64,000 bases of DNA from Eubacteriales bacterium. Its GTDB lineage: Bacteria > Bacillota > Clostridia > Lachnospirales > Lachnospiraceae. Under the pieces are notes generated by a model. It made no database searches and was not told the origin of the DNA. It saw only the letters and a list, made by a program, of their open reading frames with translations. Made by a program: the position numbers and the translations under genes. How positions within the stretch are numbered: position 1 is the first letter of the stretch; each line of letters starts with the position of its first letter. Of the stretch, positions 24,178 to 33,270 are shown piece by piece. The DNA lies in the NCBI GenBank assembly GCA_030524745.1, contig JAUNGC010000011.1:1-64000 (forward strand), read 5' to 3'.

Positions 24178-25896
24178 ATGAAGGATCAAACGAAGAGAGT
24201 CTTTGCAAACTGGATATTCCCGCTTGTGCTGCTTGTGTATCCGCTCTTAAAGATCAATCAGGGAATCGATCTGACGGATTCCTGCTACGGGCTTGTGAAT
24301 TTCCGTTTTTTCCCTCATGCGGGACAGGAGTGGACCGTGGCAACCTATCTGGCCAACGTGCTGGGGGCGTTATTGATGCGCCTGCCTTTTGGGGATACGC
24401 TGATCGGCATTCGTTTTTATACCGGGCTTTTGGTGAGCGCCATGGCGCTGCTTGCCTATTATTTCTTAAGGGGAAAAATGCCGGCCTGGCTCGCTTTTAC
24501 GGGAGAGGCGATTGCGGTCAGTCTGTGCTGGATTCCCACCACGAGTTTGTATAATTATCTGACATTTTTCCTGTTTTTATGCGGCAGCGTGACGCTGTAC
24601 CGGGGGTTGGTATGGCAGCGGCGTATGCTGATGGCGCTGGCAGGCGTTTTCCTGGGGCTGAGCGTGCTGACGAGACTGCCCAATATTCTGGAATGCGGAC
24701 TGGTCATCGCAGTCGTTTATTATGGTATTCTGAAAAAAAAGCAGACGAAGGAAGTCCGGAAGGATATCGGGGCCTGCGTCGGCGGATTTCTGGCAGCGTT
24801 TCTGGCCGGATTTCTCGCAATTTGCCTGCAGTTTGGCGTCGGCGCTTACGGCGAGATGCTGGCGGGGCTGTCCGGATACAGTTCTACGGATGAGACCTAT
24901 TCGGTATTTTCCATGATCGCTTCCGTGCTGGGCGCCTATGGAGCGGCTTTTAAGTGGGTGCTGCTGCTTCTGACGGCGGCCGCAATGGGCTGGGTGATGT
25001 TTCTGATCGCGCCGGGCCGTTTGGAAAAGGCGAAAATGGTTTTGTATGTCTGCATGCTTCCTGTGCTTCTGCGGCTGCTGTGGGGCAGGGGCATGTTCAA
25101 CTTCCAGTATGCTTTTTACTGGAGCGTGTTTGAGTGGTGTATGGTATTCTTGTATGCGGCTGTGGGTTTCTGCATCTGGGCGCTGGTCAATCCGCTGATA
25201 TTCAGGCGGGACAAACTGCTTGCCCTGATCGTGTTACTTATCATTCTCATTACGCCGATCGGCAGCAACAATGAAACCTATCCGAACATGAATAATCTGT
25301 TTCTGGTTGCGCCGGTGACCTTGTGGTTCGGCTATCGGATCTGGCTTGCGCTGCGTCCGAAAAAGGCGGCGTTCCCCTTGCGGGCGATGTTTGTGTTTGT
25401 GGCGGGCTTTTTCCTGATTCAGAGCCTTGGCTTCGGCGTCCGGGCGGTTTTTCGGGACAGCATCGAAGGGCAGAAGCGGGACAGTCTGGTTACCGGAAAT
25501 AAAAAGTTGGCCGGCGTGAAAACCAATGCCCAAAATGCCGCCGCGCTGCAGGACGTGGTGGATTTCATAAATGACAGCGGTCTGGGGGAGGGATACCGGA
25601 CCCTGATTACCTTCGGCGATGTGCCGGGCTTTGGATGGATTTTTGATATGCCTTCCGAATTGTCCCACGACTGGCCGGATATGAATACTTATCCGGTGGA
25701 AACGATGCGGCGGGACCTGGAAAATGTCCTGTATACGGATCATGATCTCCCGATCGTGATTGTCAATTACGCCAATGTGGATTTTGAGGAAGAACAGGAA
25801 GCGGCCAAGTGGCAGCTTTTACAGGAATTTATGGAACTTTATGGCTATGAAGCGCGAATGGACAACGGCGTCTATCAGATTTATTTTTACAGGTAG
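24178..25896 (+). CDS. Polytopic membrane protein, GT-C-like
   Basis: 572 residues with about ten to eleven membrane helices and a C-terminal soluble domain of about 120 residues. The N-terminal loop GIDLTDSCYGLVNFRFFP has acidic and aromatic residues after helix 1, the usual place of the catalytic loop of GT-C glycosyltransferases. Its family is not recognised. ATG 24178 is preferred over 24166 because GAGAGG lies just upstream. Part of the same run as its neighbours. Confidence 0.65.
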   Translation: MKDQTKRVFANWIFPLVLLVYPLLKINQGIDLTDSCYGLVNFRFFPHAGQEWTVATYLANVLGALLMRLPFGDTLIGIRFYTGLLVSAMALLAYYFLRGKMPAWLAFTGEAIAVSLCWIPTTSLYNYLTFFLFLCGSVTLYRGLVWQRRMLMALAGVFLGLSVLTRLPNILECGLVIAVVYYGILKKKQTKEVRKDIGACVGGFLAAFLAGFLAICLQFGVGAYGEMLAGLSGYSSTDETYSVFSMIASVLGAYGAAFKWVLLLLTAAAMGWVMFLIAPGRLEKAKMVLYVCMLPVLLRLLWGRGMFNFQYAFYWSVFEWCMVFLYAAVGFCIWALVNPLIFRRDKLLALIVLLIILITPIGSNNETYPNMNNLFLVAPVTLWFGYRIWLALRPKKAAFPLRAMFVFVAGFFLIQSLGFGVRAVFRDSIEGQKRDSLVTGNKKLAGVKTNAQNAAALQDVVDFINDSGLGEGYRTLITFGDVPGFGWIFDMPSELSHDWPDMNTYPVETMRRDLENVLYTDHDLPIVIVNYANVDFEEEQEAAKWQLLQEFMELYGYEARMDNGVYQIYFYR

Positions 25897-25947
25897 TTCA
25901 AATGAGCAGCCTGAGGCGTGGAAAGCTTCAGAAAGTGAGGATGTAAA

Positions 25948-27114
25948 ATGAGCGAGAACAAATTACCTTTTACCGGACATGAGAAAATCAGATTTAACGT
26001 GCCGCCCTGTACCGGAAAAGAATTTGAATATATCCGTCAGGCGGTGCAGAATCAGAAAATCTGCGGAGACGGAGAGTTTACAAAAAAGGCGAGCCGGTGG
26101 TTTGAAGAGCGGACCGGAGCGGCGAAGTGCCTGATGACCACGTCCTGCACCCATGCGACGGAACTGGCGGCGCTTTTGTGCGATATCAAACCCGGCGATG
26201 AGGTCATCATGCCTTCCTTCACTTTCGTTTCCACGGCGGACGCCTTTGTGCTGCGGGGAGCGACTCCGGTGTTCGTGGATATCCGTCCGGATACGCTCAA
26301 CATCGACGAGACCCTGATCGAAGCGGCGATTACCGAAAAAACCCGGGCCATCGTGCCGGTTCATTATGCGGGAGTGGCCTGCGAAATGGATACGATTATG
26401 GATATCGCAAAGCGGCATCATTTACTGGTGATCGAAGACGCGGCGCAGGGCGTGATGGCTTCCTACAAAGGAAAAGCGCTGGGAACCATCGGCGATTTCG
26501 GCTGTTACAGTTTTCATGAGACGAAAAACTACAGCATGGGCGAGGGCGGCGCGCTTTTGATTCAGGACCCCGCTTATATTGAACGGGCGGAGATTTTCCG
26601 GGAAAAGGGAACCGACCGCAGCAAATATTTCCGGGGGCAGGTGGATAAGTACCGCTGGCAGGACTTCGGTTCCAGCTATCTGCCCAGCGAACTGAATGTG
26701 GCCTATCTGTATGCCCAGCTGGAAATGGCGGAGGAAATCAACGAATACCGCCTGGCGCGCTGGGAGGAATACCGGGAACTGCTCACCCCCCTGGCGGAAG
26801 AAGGGAAAATCGAACTTCCCTGTGTGCCCGAAGGATGCGTGCATAATGCGCATATGTTCTATATTAAGACGGCGGATGAGGCGGAGCGCGCGGCGCTGAT
26901 CGATTTTCTGAAGGCGGACGATATTCTGGCGGTTTATCATTATGTGCCGCTGCATTCCGCGCCGGCGGGCTTAAAGTACGGCAGATTTTCGGGAGAGGAT
27001 GTGTATACCACAAAAGAAAGCGAGCGCCTGCTGCGCCTGCCCATGTACTATGGACTTAAGGCGGAGGAAGTGGCGCTGGTGGCCGGGAAGGTAAAAGAAT
27101 TTTATGGCAGATAA
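25948..27114 (+). CDS. wecE: dTDP-4-amino-4,6-dideoxygalactose transaminase (WecE/RffA type)
   Basis: 388 residues, PLP fold-type I sugar aminotransferase. Converts a dTDP-4-keto-6-deoxy-hexose to the 4-amino sugar using glutamate. Long stretches match WecE: FNVPP, KICGDGEFTKK, PGDEVIMPSFTFVSTADAFV, VPVHYAGVACEMDTI, VIEDAAQGVM, and SFHETKNYSMGEGG with the PLP lysine near 193; the end TTKESERLLRLP also fits. No dTDP-glucose synthase or dehydratase is in the window, so the substrate must come from elsewhere. A GNAT gene and a formyltransferase in the locus could modify the new amine. Confidence 0.88.
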   Translation: MSENKLPFTGHEKIRFNVPPCTGKEFEYIRQAVQNQKICGDGEFTKKASRWFEERTGAAKCLMTTSCTHATELAALLCDIKPGDEVIMPSFTFVSTADAFVLRGATPVFVDIRPDTLNIDETLIEAAITEKTRAIVPVHYAGVACEMDTIMDIAKRHHLLVIEDAAQGVMASYKGKALGTIGDFGCYSFHETKNYSMGEGGALLIQDPAYIERAEIFREKGTDRSKYFRGQVDKYRWQDFGSSYLPSELNVAYLYAQLEMAEEINEYRLARWEEYRELLTPLAEEGKIELPCVPEGCVHNAHMFYIKTADEAERAALIDFLKADDILAVYHYVPLHSAPAGLKYGRFSGEDVYTTKESERLLRLPMYYGLKAEEVALVAGKVKEFYGR

Positions 27115-28975
27115 CAGGTTTGGACGGCGCTCTTTTTCGGGGGGCCGTCTTTTGGAAAAATGCAGGAAGCTTTCAGACAGGCAGCGAAGCGGTCTGTTGT
27201 GGGCTTTGGGGATGACCGCATTGCTGTTTGCGGCGATTGCGGTACGGTTCGACTTTTATTATGACTTAAACGACGATGTGCTGATAAAAGATATTCTGTC
27301 AGGCGTTTATTCCGGAACGCCGGACGGGCATACGATGCAGCTTCTGTATCCGCTGGGATTTCTTTTGAGCCTGTTGTACCGGGGCCTTTCCATTCCGGTG
27401 TTCGGCGTTTTTCTGGTGCTATGTCAGTTCGGAAGCATTTTTTTGATCGGATACCGGACTGCCCTGCGGTGTGAAAAATGGCAGGAGAAGGCGCTTTTTC
27501 TGGCGGCGGAAGGCTTCTTCTGGTTTGCGGCCTTTGGGTGGCATCTGGTATTTATACAGTATACGGTCACGGCGGGAATGCTGGCGGGGGCGGCGATTTT
27601 CTGGTTTCTGACGTCGGACGGACAGGGACAGGGCGCGGCGGGTTTTATGAAGAAGAATCTGCCCGCGCTGGTATTGTACTGGACGGCTTTTTGCCTGCGG
27701 TCGGAAATGGCCCTTTTGCTGCTGCCGCTGGCGGGCGTGGCGGGCCTTTGCAAATGGGGGCGGGAAAGTAAGGTTTTTACAAAGGAAAATGTGTGTAAAT
27801 ATCCGGCGGTCTTTGGCGCGCTGGCGCTGGGACTTGTTCTCTGCTTGGGGTTGGACAATCTTGCATACAGCGCGGCCGACTGGACGGCGTTCCGGCAGTT
27901 TTTTGACGAGCGGACGGAGCTGTATGATTACCAGAAGGATTTTATAGACAACTATGAGGACAATGCGGAAGCTTATGAAGCGCTGGGCGTGACAAAAGCG
28001 CAGCATGCGCTGCTGGCCAATTATAACTTCGGCGCAGATGATTCCATAGATGAAAGTCTGTTTGCAAAGCTGAAAGAGGCGGCGGTATTGCGCCCGGAAT
28101 CCGGCGGCTTTTTCAAAAAGAGCCTGGCGGAAGGGCTTTGGAGCCTGCGCGTGATACACTGGCTGGGGAGTCAGGATTTCCCGTACAATTTCGTCTTTCT
28201 CATCTGCGGCGTGCTGGCGCTTTCGCTGTGGTTTGGAAAAGGGCGGAAATATCTGCTCTGGCAGGTGCCGCTGTGTTTTGCGGCGGGAGCGGCGCTCTGG
28301 ATGTTTCTCCTGCTTCGGGACCGTCTGGCGGACCGGGTGTTTCATCCGCTGTATCTGGGGCAGATTTTGGTTTTTGCCGGACTTCTGTTGTTAGAGAGGG
28401 AGAACGACCGGAGCGGAAAGGAATCAAAGGAGGAAGACAGCCCGGCGAAAATGGAAAAATTGCCGGTTGCGCCCGGGCATTTGACGGCGGGGGCGGCGGC
28501 TGTCTTGGTGCTTTGCGCCTGCCTGATCCAGACCCCGAAAACCTGGGCTTTCGTTTCGGCGGAATATGCCCGCAGAGAAGAGGTCAACCGGACCTGGGAG
28601 ACGGTGATGGATTACTGCAGCGCCCATCCGGAGCGGCTGTATCTGGAAGACGTCTATTCCACGGTGGATTACAGCGAAAAAATTACGGTGGACCGGAACA
28701 AGCCGTTTAATTATGACATTTTGGGCGGCTGGCTGGTAAAAAGTCCACTGACGAAGGAAAAACTGTCTGCCTTTGGGTTCTCCACCATGGGAGAAGCGGT
28801 GGCGGCGGGCGGCAACGTCAGCCTGCTCGATGAAGAGGGCAGCGGTATGGAATGGCTGACCGATTATTTTGCGGAGAAAGAAATACCGGTCAGAGTGGTG
28901 AAGACCGGGACGATTGCGGACGGTGTGGAAGTGTATCAGGTGGTGCCAAAAGACAGCGGGGAGCGTCTGGAGTAA
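27104..28975 (+). CDS. Large polytopic membrane protein, GT-C-like, unknown
   Basis: 623 residues with about ten to twelve membrane helices. After helix 1 comes DFYYDLNDDVLIKDILSG, an acidic loop as in GT-C enzymes. The C-terminal 130 residues are outside the membrane. The start overlaps the aminotransferase gene by 11 nt, so it is translationally coupled. I do not recognise the family; a transferase or ligase in glycan assembly is only an inference. The next 550 nt hold no gene but a long-hairpin element. Confidence 0.65.
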   Translation: MADNRFGRRSFSGGRLLEKCRKLSDRQRSGLLWALGMTALLFAAIAVRFDFYYDLNDDVLIKDILSGVYSGTPDGHTMQLLYPLGFLLSLLYRGLSIPVFGVFLVLCQFGSIFLIGYRTALRCEKWQEKALFLAAEGFFWFAAFGWHLVFIQYTVTAGMLAGAAIFWFLTSDGQGQGAAGFMKKNLPALVLYWTAFCLRSEMALLLLPLAGVAGLCKWGRESKVFTKENVCKYPAVFGALALGLVLCLGLDNLAYSAADWTAFRQFFDERTELYDYQKDFIDNYEDNAEAYEALGVTKAQHALLANYNFGADDSIDESLFAKLKEAAVLRPESGGFFKKSLAEGLWSLRVIHWLGSQDFPYNFVFLICGVLALSLWFGKGRKYLLWQVPLCFAAGAALWMFLLLRDRLADRVFHPLYLGQILVFAGLLLLERENDRSGKESKEEDSPAKMEKLPVAPGHLTAGAAAVLVLCACLIQTPKTWAFVSAEYARREEVNRTWETVMDYCSAHPERLYLEDVYSTVDYSEKITVDRNKPFNYDILGGWLVKSPLTKEKLSAFGFSTMGEAVAAGGNVSLLDEEGSGMEWLTDYFAEKEIPVRVVKTGTIADGVEVYQVVPKDSGERLE

Positions 28976-28997
28976 GGCGAGGCCTGTCCGTTCTCAT

Positions 28998-29367
28998 CTG
29001 CCTGTTGTTTTGGCTCTGCCCCGGCTCCGTCTGTCCGGCCCGCCGCCCGCCCTGCCCTGTTCTCCGGGGGCGCGCAGGCATTTTCGCCATTCCGATATCC
29101 GAAACGGGAAATTCCGGCCGGAGTTTCGCCCCGTTCCAAACTGCCGCATGACATGCAAACTCGCAGCGAAATGAGGCTTCTGTCAGAATCCTCATTTCGC
29201 TGCTCAAACAGTGCATGCCATGCGGCAGGAACGTTTCTCAACTCCGGGGAATTTCACCGTTCGGATATCAGTCATGGTCTCAAATGTCTGCGCGCCCCCG
29301 GAGAACAGGGCAGGGCGGGCGGCGGGCCGGACAGGCGGAGCCGGGGCAGAGCCGATGCGCCAGGCAG
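28998..29367 (+). repeat. Long-hairpin element, full copy A
   Basis: 29012-29080 pairs with 29285-29353 almost perfectly over about 70 bp; the mismatches I find are G-U wobbles if the plus strand is the RNA. An inner core pairs the left box GCCATTCCGATATCCGAAAC (29087-29106) with the right box around 29248-29275, and the tip is a perfect 14-bp stem (29163-29176 with 29190-29203). The outer ends continue imperfectly to 28998 and 29367. No gene, no start with a ribosome site. Confidence 0.8.
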
Positions 29368-29468
29368 GAGGGAACGGGCTCAGAGGCAGGATAGGGTGAA
29401 CAGGGAAGTAATGGTTTGGCCAAGGCAGGGCAATTTGCAAAAATGCAGCGGTAGAAGACAGGCGGGGC

Positions 29469-29497
29469 TTGTTCAATGTTTTATGGAATAGTATAAT
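29469..29497 (+). promoter_or_regulatory. Promoter of the HD-hydrolase gene
   Basis: TTGTTC (29469-29474), 17-bp spacer, TATAAT (29492-29497). Confidence 0.6.
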
Positions 29498-29528
29498 GAA
29501 GAAATAATGAAAGGGGAAAGTGATAGAT

Positions 29529-30101
29529 ATGTTGCCGGGAAGAGAAGAAGCGGAAGCGCTGTTGAAAGAAGCCGAACAGTGTAATCCGGGGCCGTGGGGA
29601 GATCACAGCCGCGTGGCGGGAAGGTGCGCGGAAAAAATCGCGGCGGCCTGCGAGGGGATGGACTCTGAGAAAGCATATGTGCTCGGCCTGCTACACGATA
29701 TCGGCAGGAAATTCGGCGTAAGCCAGCTGCGGCATATCTATGACGGGTATCATTATATGACCGAACTGGGCTATGATGAAGTGGCCCGGGTTTGTCTCAC
29801 CCACTCTTTTTGCATTCAGAATATTCATGATTATGTCGGCAAATTTGATATTTCCGAAGAAAAGGTAAAAGAACTGGAAGCTGCTCTGGCACAAGTAAAA
29901 TATGATGATTATGACCTGCTGATTCAGGTGTGCGACAGCCTTGCGGGCACGGAGGGCGTGATGGATATGGAAGACCGCATGGCGGATGTCAAACGCCGGT
30001 ACGGCGCGTTTCCACAGGAAAAATGGGATAAGAATCTGGAATTGAAAAGCATGTTTGAGAAACGAATGGGGAAAAACATCTATGAGATTGTGAGAGGTTG
30101 A
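29529..30101 (+). CDS. HD-domain phosphohydrolase
   Basis: 190 residues. HD metal-binding motifs: H in GDHSRVAG, LLHDIG (HD pair), LTHSF and a later D in QVCDSLAG. Members hydrolyse nucleotides or other phosphate esters; the substrate is not predictable. ATG 29529 is chosen because GAAAGGGGAAAG lies upstream. Two nt separate it from the next gene. Its link to glycan synthesis is unclear. Confidence 0.8.
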   Translation: MLPGREEAEALLKEAEQCNPGPWGDHSRVAGRCAEKIAAACEGMDSEKAYVLGLLHDIGRKFGVSQLRHIYDGYHYMTELGYDEVARVCLTHSFCIQNIHDYVGKFDISEEKVKELEAALAQVKYDDYDLLIQVCDSLAGTEGVMDMEDRMADVKRRYGAFPQEKWDKNLELKSMFEKRMGKNIYEIVRG

Positions 30102-30103
30102 GT

Positions 30104-31735
30104 ATGGGTATTTACTTAAATCCGGATAACGAAAAGTTTTTTCAGGCCGTCAATTCGGAAATTTATGTGGATAAGACGGGGCTGATCGGTTACACCAACA
30201 AAGTGCTGCGCACGATGAAAAAATATGTCTGTGTCAGCCGCCCGCGTCGCTTTGGCAAGTCCATGGCGGCCGATATGCTGACCGCTTATTATAGCAGGGG
30301 ATGCGATTCCGCTGAACTTTTTGCGGGATTGCAGATTTGCGGTGAAGATAGCTTTGAAAAGCATCTGAACCGGTATGATGTGTTGTTTTTCAATATGCAG
30401 GAATTTCTGAGCCGAAGCAGGAGTATGGACGAACTGATTGAACGGTTAAAACGTTTGGTCATCAGAGAACTGCGCAGAGAATATCCGGATGTTGACTATT
30501 TTGACGCTGATGATTTGATTCAAAGCATGCAGGATGTTTATCAGGATACCAGACGTCCTTTTGTCATCATCATTGATGAATGGGACTGTATTTTCCGGGA
30601 GTATCGGGAGAGGAAGGAAGCGCAGGCACAGTATCTGGATTTCTTGCGGGACTTTTTGAAGGATAAAAGCTACATTTATCTGGTGTATATGACCGGAATT
30701 CTGCCCATTAAGAAATATGGGACGCATTCCGCACTGAATATGTTTACGGAATATTCCATGCTGGATGCGGGCCCGTTGGCGGCTTATGTGGGTTTTACGG
30801 AAGAAGAAGTGGAAAAGCTTTGTCAACGGTATCATATGGATATGGGGGAAATGAAAAGCTGGTACGACGGATATTTATTTGAAGAGGTGGGCTCGGTCTA
30901 CAGTCCGCGTTCCGTGGTGAGCAGTCTGGAGTCTGGAAAATTCAACAGTTACTGGAATCAGACGGAGACTTTTGAAGCGCTGCGCATGTATATTGATATG
31001 AATTTTGACGGGTTGAAGGATGATGTGCTGCGCATGATGGTGGGGGAAAGCGTTCCGGTCAACACGGGAAGCTTTGCCAATGATATGGTCACCTTCCATT
31101 CGGAGGATGATGTGCTGACGCTGCTCGTTCATTTGGGCTATCTGGGGTATGATTTTGAACGGAAATGTGTATTTATCCCCAACAATGAGATTAAAGGGGA
31201 ATATGTGAATGCTGTTTCCGTATCCCAGTGGGGGGATGTGTCCAAAGCCCTGAAAAATTCCGCCGACACGCTGGAAGCGATCTGGAATCGAAGAACTTCT
31301 CAGGTGGTGGAAGGAATTGAGCAGGCGCATTTTGAAACTTCCCACATCCAGTATAATGATGAGAATGCCCTGAGTTATACGATTTCCCTGGCGCTATATG
31401 CAGCCCGTAATTTTTATACGGTTTACCGGGAATTGCCGACGGGAAAAGGCTTTGCGGATATGGTTTATGTTCCGAAGAAGAAATTTCCGGATAAACCCGC
31501 TCTGGTTGTGGAACTGAAGTGGGATAAGAGCGCGGAAGGCGCGATTGGGCAGATTAAGAAGAAACAATATTGTAAGAGTCTGGAAGAATATCAGGGAAAT
31601 TTGCTGCTGGTAGGCATCAACTATGACAGAGAAACCAGAGAGCACACCTGCATTATTGAGGAATTTCGGAAAGAGTCAAAAGTGTGTGGGAACAGGCCGA
31701 TGGGCTGTGCATGGGATCAGGAGAGCGGATTATGA
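30104..31735 (+). CDS. AAA-ATPase / PD-(D/E)XK nuclease-like protein
   Basis: 543 residues. N-terminal AAA-ATPase-like domain (FFQAVNSEIYVDKTGLI and the Walker A region SRPRRFGKS at about 46, Walker B IIIDEWD near 166), C-terminal PD-(D/E)XK nuclease-like domain (the segment KGFADMVYVPKK followed by ALVVELKWDK has the D...ExK catalytic pattern near 455-475). The family is widespread, often multicopy and mobile, in gut Firmicutes and Bacteroidetes; function unknown. GAGAGG 6 nt before ATG 30104. Confidence 0.85.
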   Translation: MGIYLNPDNEKFFQAVNSEIYVDKTGLIGYTNKVLRTMKKYVCVSRPRRFGKSMAADMLTAYYSRGCDSAELFAGLQICGEDSFEKHLNRYDVLFFNMQEFLSRSRSMDELIERLKRLVIRELRREYPDVDYFDADDLIQSMQDVYQDTRRPFVIIIDEWDCIFREYRERKEAQAQYLDFLRDFLKDKSYIYLVYMTGILPIKKYGTHSALNMFTEYSMLDAGPLAAYVGFTEEEVEKLCQRYHMDMGEMKSWYDGYLFEEVGSVYSPRSVVSSLESGKFNSYWNQTETFEALRMYIDMNFDGLKDDVLRMMVGESVPVNTGSFANDMVTFHSEDDVLTLLVHLGYLGYDFERKCVFIPNNEIKGEYVNAVSVSQWGDVSKALKNSADTLEAIWNRRTSQVVEGIEQAHFETSHIQYNDENALSYTISLALYAARNFYTVYRELPTGKGFADMVYVPKKKFPDKPALVVELKWDKSAEGAIGQIKKKQYCKSLEEYQGNLLLVGINYDRETREHTCIIEEFRKESKVCGNRPMGCAWDQESGL

Positions 31736-32304
31736 CAGAAACGGGAAAAAATCAGGGTGCGGCAATAAGCTGCCAGCCTGAACGGATAGAAGGACAGCGG
31801 ATTTATCTGCGCCCTATCACGATGGAAGATACGGAACGGATTGTAGCTTGGCGCAATGAAGAACGGGTGAGACGCAACTTCATCTATCAGCAGCCTTTCA
31901 CGAAAGAGGGGCATGAAAACTGGATGCGCACAAAGGTGGCTTCCGGCGAGGCGCTGCAGTTCATCATTTGTGAAAAAGAGAGCGGCAGACCGGTGGGAAG
32001 CGTATATTTCAGAGATATGGATTCCTTGAATAAAAAGGCGGAATACGGTATTTTTATCGGAGAGGCGGACAGCGCCGGAAAGGGAATCGGCACGGAAGCG
32101 GCGAAGCTGGCCGTGGCTTACGCCAGGGATCGGTTAAAGCTGCATAAGCTGATGCTTCGGGTGTTTGCGGACAATCAGGCGGCGGTGAAAAGTTATCGGA
32201 ACGCGGGGTTTTTGCAGGAAGCCTATTTAAAGGATGAGGTTTTGCAGAACGGACAATATCGGGATCTGCTTTTAATGGCGGTTCTTTTTGAAGAAAACAG
32301 GTGA
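31732..32304 (+). CDS. GNAT N-acetyltransferase (RimJ/PseH-like)
   Basis: 190 residues. GNAT fold: acetyl-CoA loop AGKGIGTEAAKLAVAYA near 125, followed by LHKLMLRVFADNQAAVKSYRNAGF typical of the RimJ/RimL branch. PseH and other nucleotide-sugar N-acetyltransferases belong to this branch, and WRNEERVRRNF plus HENW near the N-terminus fit. It could acetylate the amine made by the aminotransferases (PseH, PglD-equivalent or a 4-amino sugar); I cannot tell which. ATG 31732 overlaps the previous stop (ATGA). Confidence 0.75.
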   Translation: MTETGKNQGAAISCQPERIEGQRIYLRPITMEDTERIVAWRNEERVRRNFIYQQPFTKEGHENWMRTKVASGEALQFIICEKESGRPVGSVYFRDMDSLNKKAEYGIFIGEADSAGKGIGTEAAKLAVAYARDRLKLHKLMLRVFADNQAAVKSYRNAGFLQEAYLKDEVLQNGQYRDLLLMAVLFEENR

Positions 32305-32310
32305 CGGCAA

Positions 32311-33270
32311 ATGAGTAAAAAAACAGTGAGTTTTGTGATTCCCTGCTACCGGTCGGCGGAGACGATCGGGGGCGTGGTGGAGGAAATTGAAGCGGCTATG
32401 GCGGCGATGACGGCATATGACTATGAAATTATTCTGGTCAACGACTGTTCGCCGGACGATACCTTTGCGGTGATCCGGAAACTGTGCCGGGAGAACGGGC
32501 GCATAACCGGCGTAAATCTGGCGCGGAATTTCGGGCAGCATGCGGCGCTGATGGCGGGATTTCATCAGGTGAAGGGCGACATTTTGGTCTGTCTGGATGA
32601 CGACGGCCAGACGCCTGCCGACGAGGTGGGCAAGCTGCTTGACGGGCTGGAAAACGGAGCCGATGTGGTTTATGCGAAGTATGAGCATAAGCATCATAAC
32701 AAATTCCGGAATTTCGGCAGCAGGGTCAACGACTGGATGCTGTGTTTTATGCTGGGAAAACCGAAAAATCTTTTCATTTCCAGCTATTTTGCCGCGCAGC
32801 GCTTTGTTCTGGAGGAAATGCTTCGTTATGAAAATGCCTTTCCCTATGTGATCGGCCTGGTGCTGCGGGCTACGAAAAATATTGAAAACGTGGTGGTGGA
32901 GCATCGGGACAGAAAAGCGGGAGAGTCGGGATATACCTTCGGTAAGCTTCTGACTTTGTGGTTTAATGGGTTTACCTCTTTTTCGGAAAAACCGCTGCGG
33001 ATCGCCACGCTGGCGGGCGTGGGCTGCGCGGGGATCGGCTTTTTGTACGGGATTTATACGGTAATCAAGAAATTTGTGGTGCCGGATGTGCCGGTGGGCT
33101 TTTCTGCGCTGATGTCCGCCGTCATGTTTATCGGCGGCATGCTGATGCTGATGCTGGGCATGATCGGGGAATATATCGGAAGAATGTACATCTGCATGAA
33201 CAGCGCGCCGCAGTTTGTGGTGAGGGAGATCGTCGGTGGAGAGAAGGAACAAGACGGGGAAACAAAATAG
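32311..33270 (+). CDS. GT2 polyprenyl-phosphate glycosyltransferase (GtrB/ArnC-like)
   Basis: 319 residues. GT-A domain with VSFVIPCYRSAETI, VNDCSPDDTF, LARNFGQHAALMAGF and CLDDDGQTP (DXD), then two C-terminal membrane helices (about 232-255 and 265-290). Such enzymes load a sugar on undecaprenyl phosphate for a GT-C transferase working outside the membrane; the GT-C-like genes around it fit that model. Overlaps the next gene by 35 nt. Confidence 0.88.
   Translation: MSKKTVSFVIPCYRSAETIGGVVEEIEAAMAAMTAYDYEIILVNDCSPDDTFAVIRKLCRENGRITGVNLARNFGQHAALMAGFHQVKGDILVCLDDDGQTPADEVGKLLDGLENGADVVYAKYEHKHHNKFRNFGSRVNDWMLCFMLGKPKNLFISSYFAAQRFVLEEMLRYENAFPYVIGLVLRATKNIENVVVEHRDRKAGESGYTFGKLLTLWFNGFTSFSEKPLRIATLAGVGCAGIGFLYGIYTVIKKFVVPDVPVGFSALMSAVMFIGGMLMLMLGMIGEYIGRMYICMNSAPQFVVREIVGGEKEQDGETK

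Noticed and set aside
28982-29491. Several overlapping frames of 60-110 codons on both strands in the 28976-29528 gap
   Set aside because: They follow from the high GC content and palindromic sequence of long-hairpin copy A; none has a ribosome site or recognisable domain.
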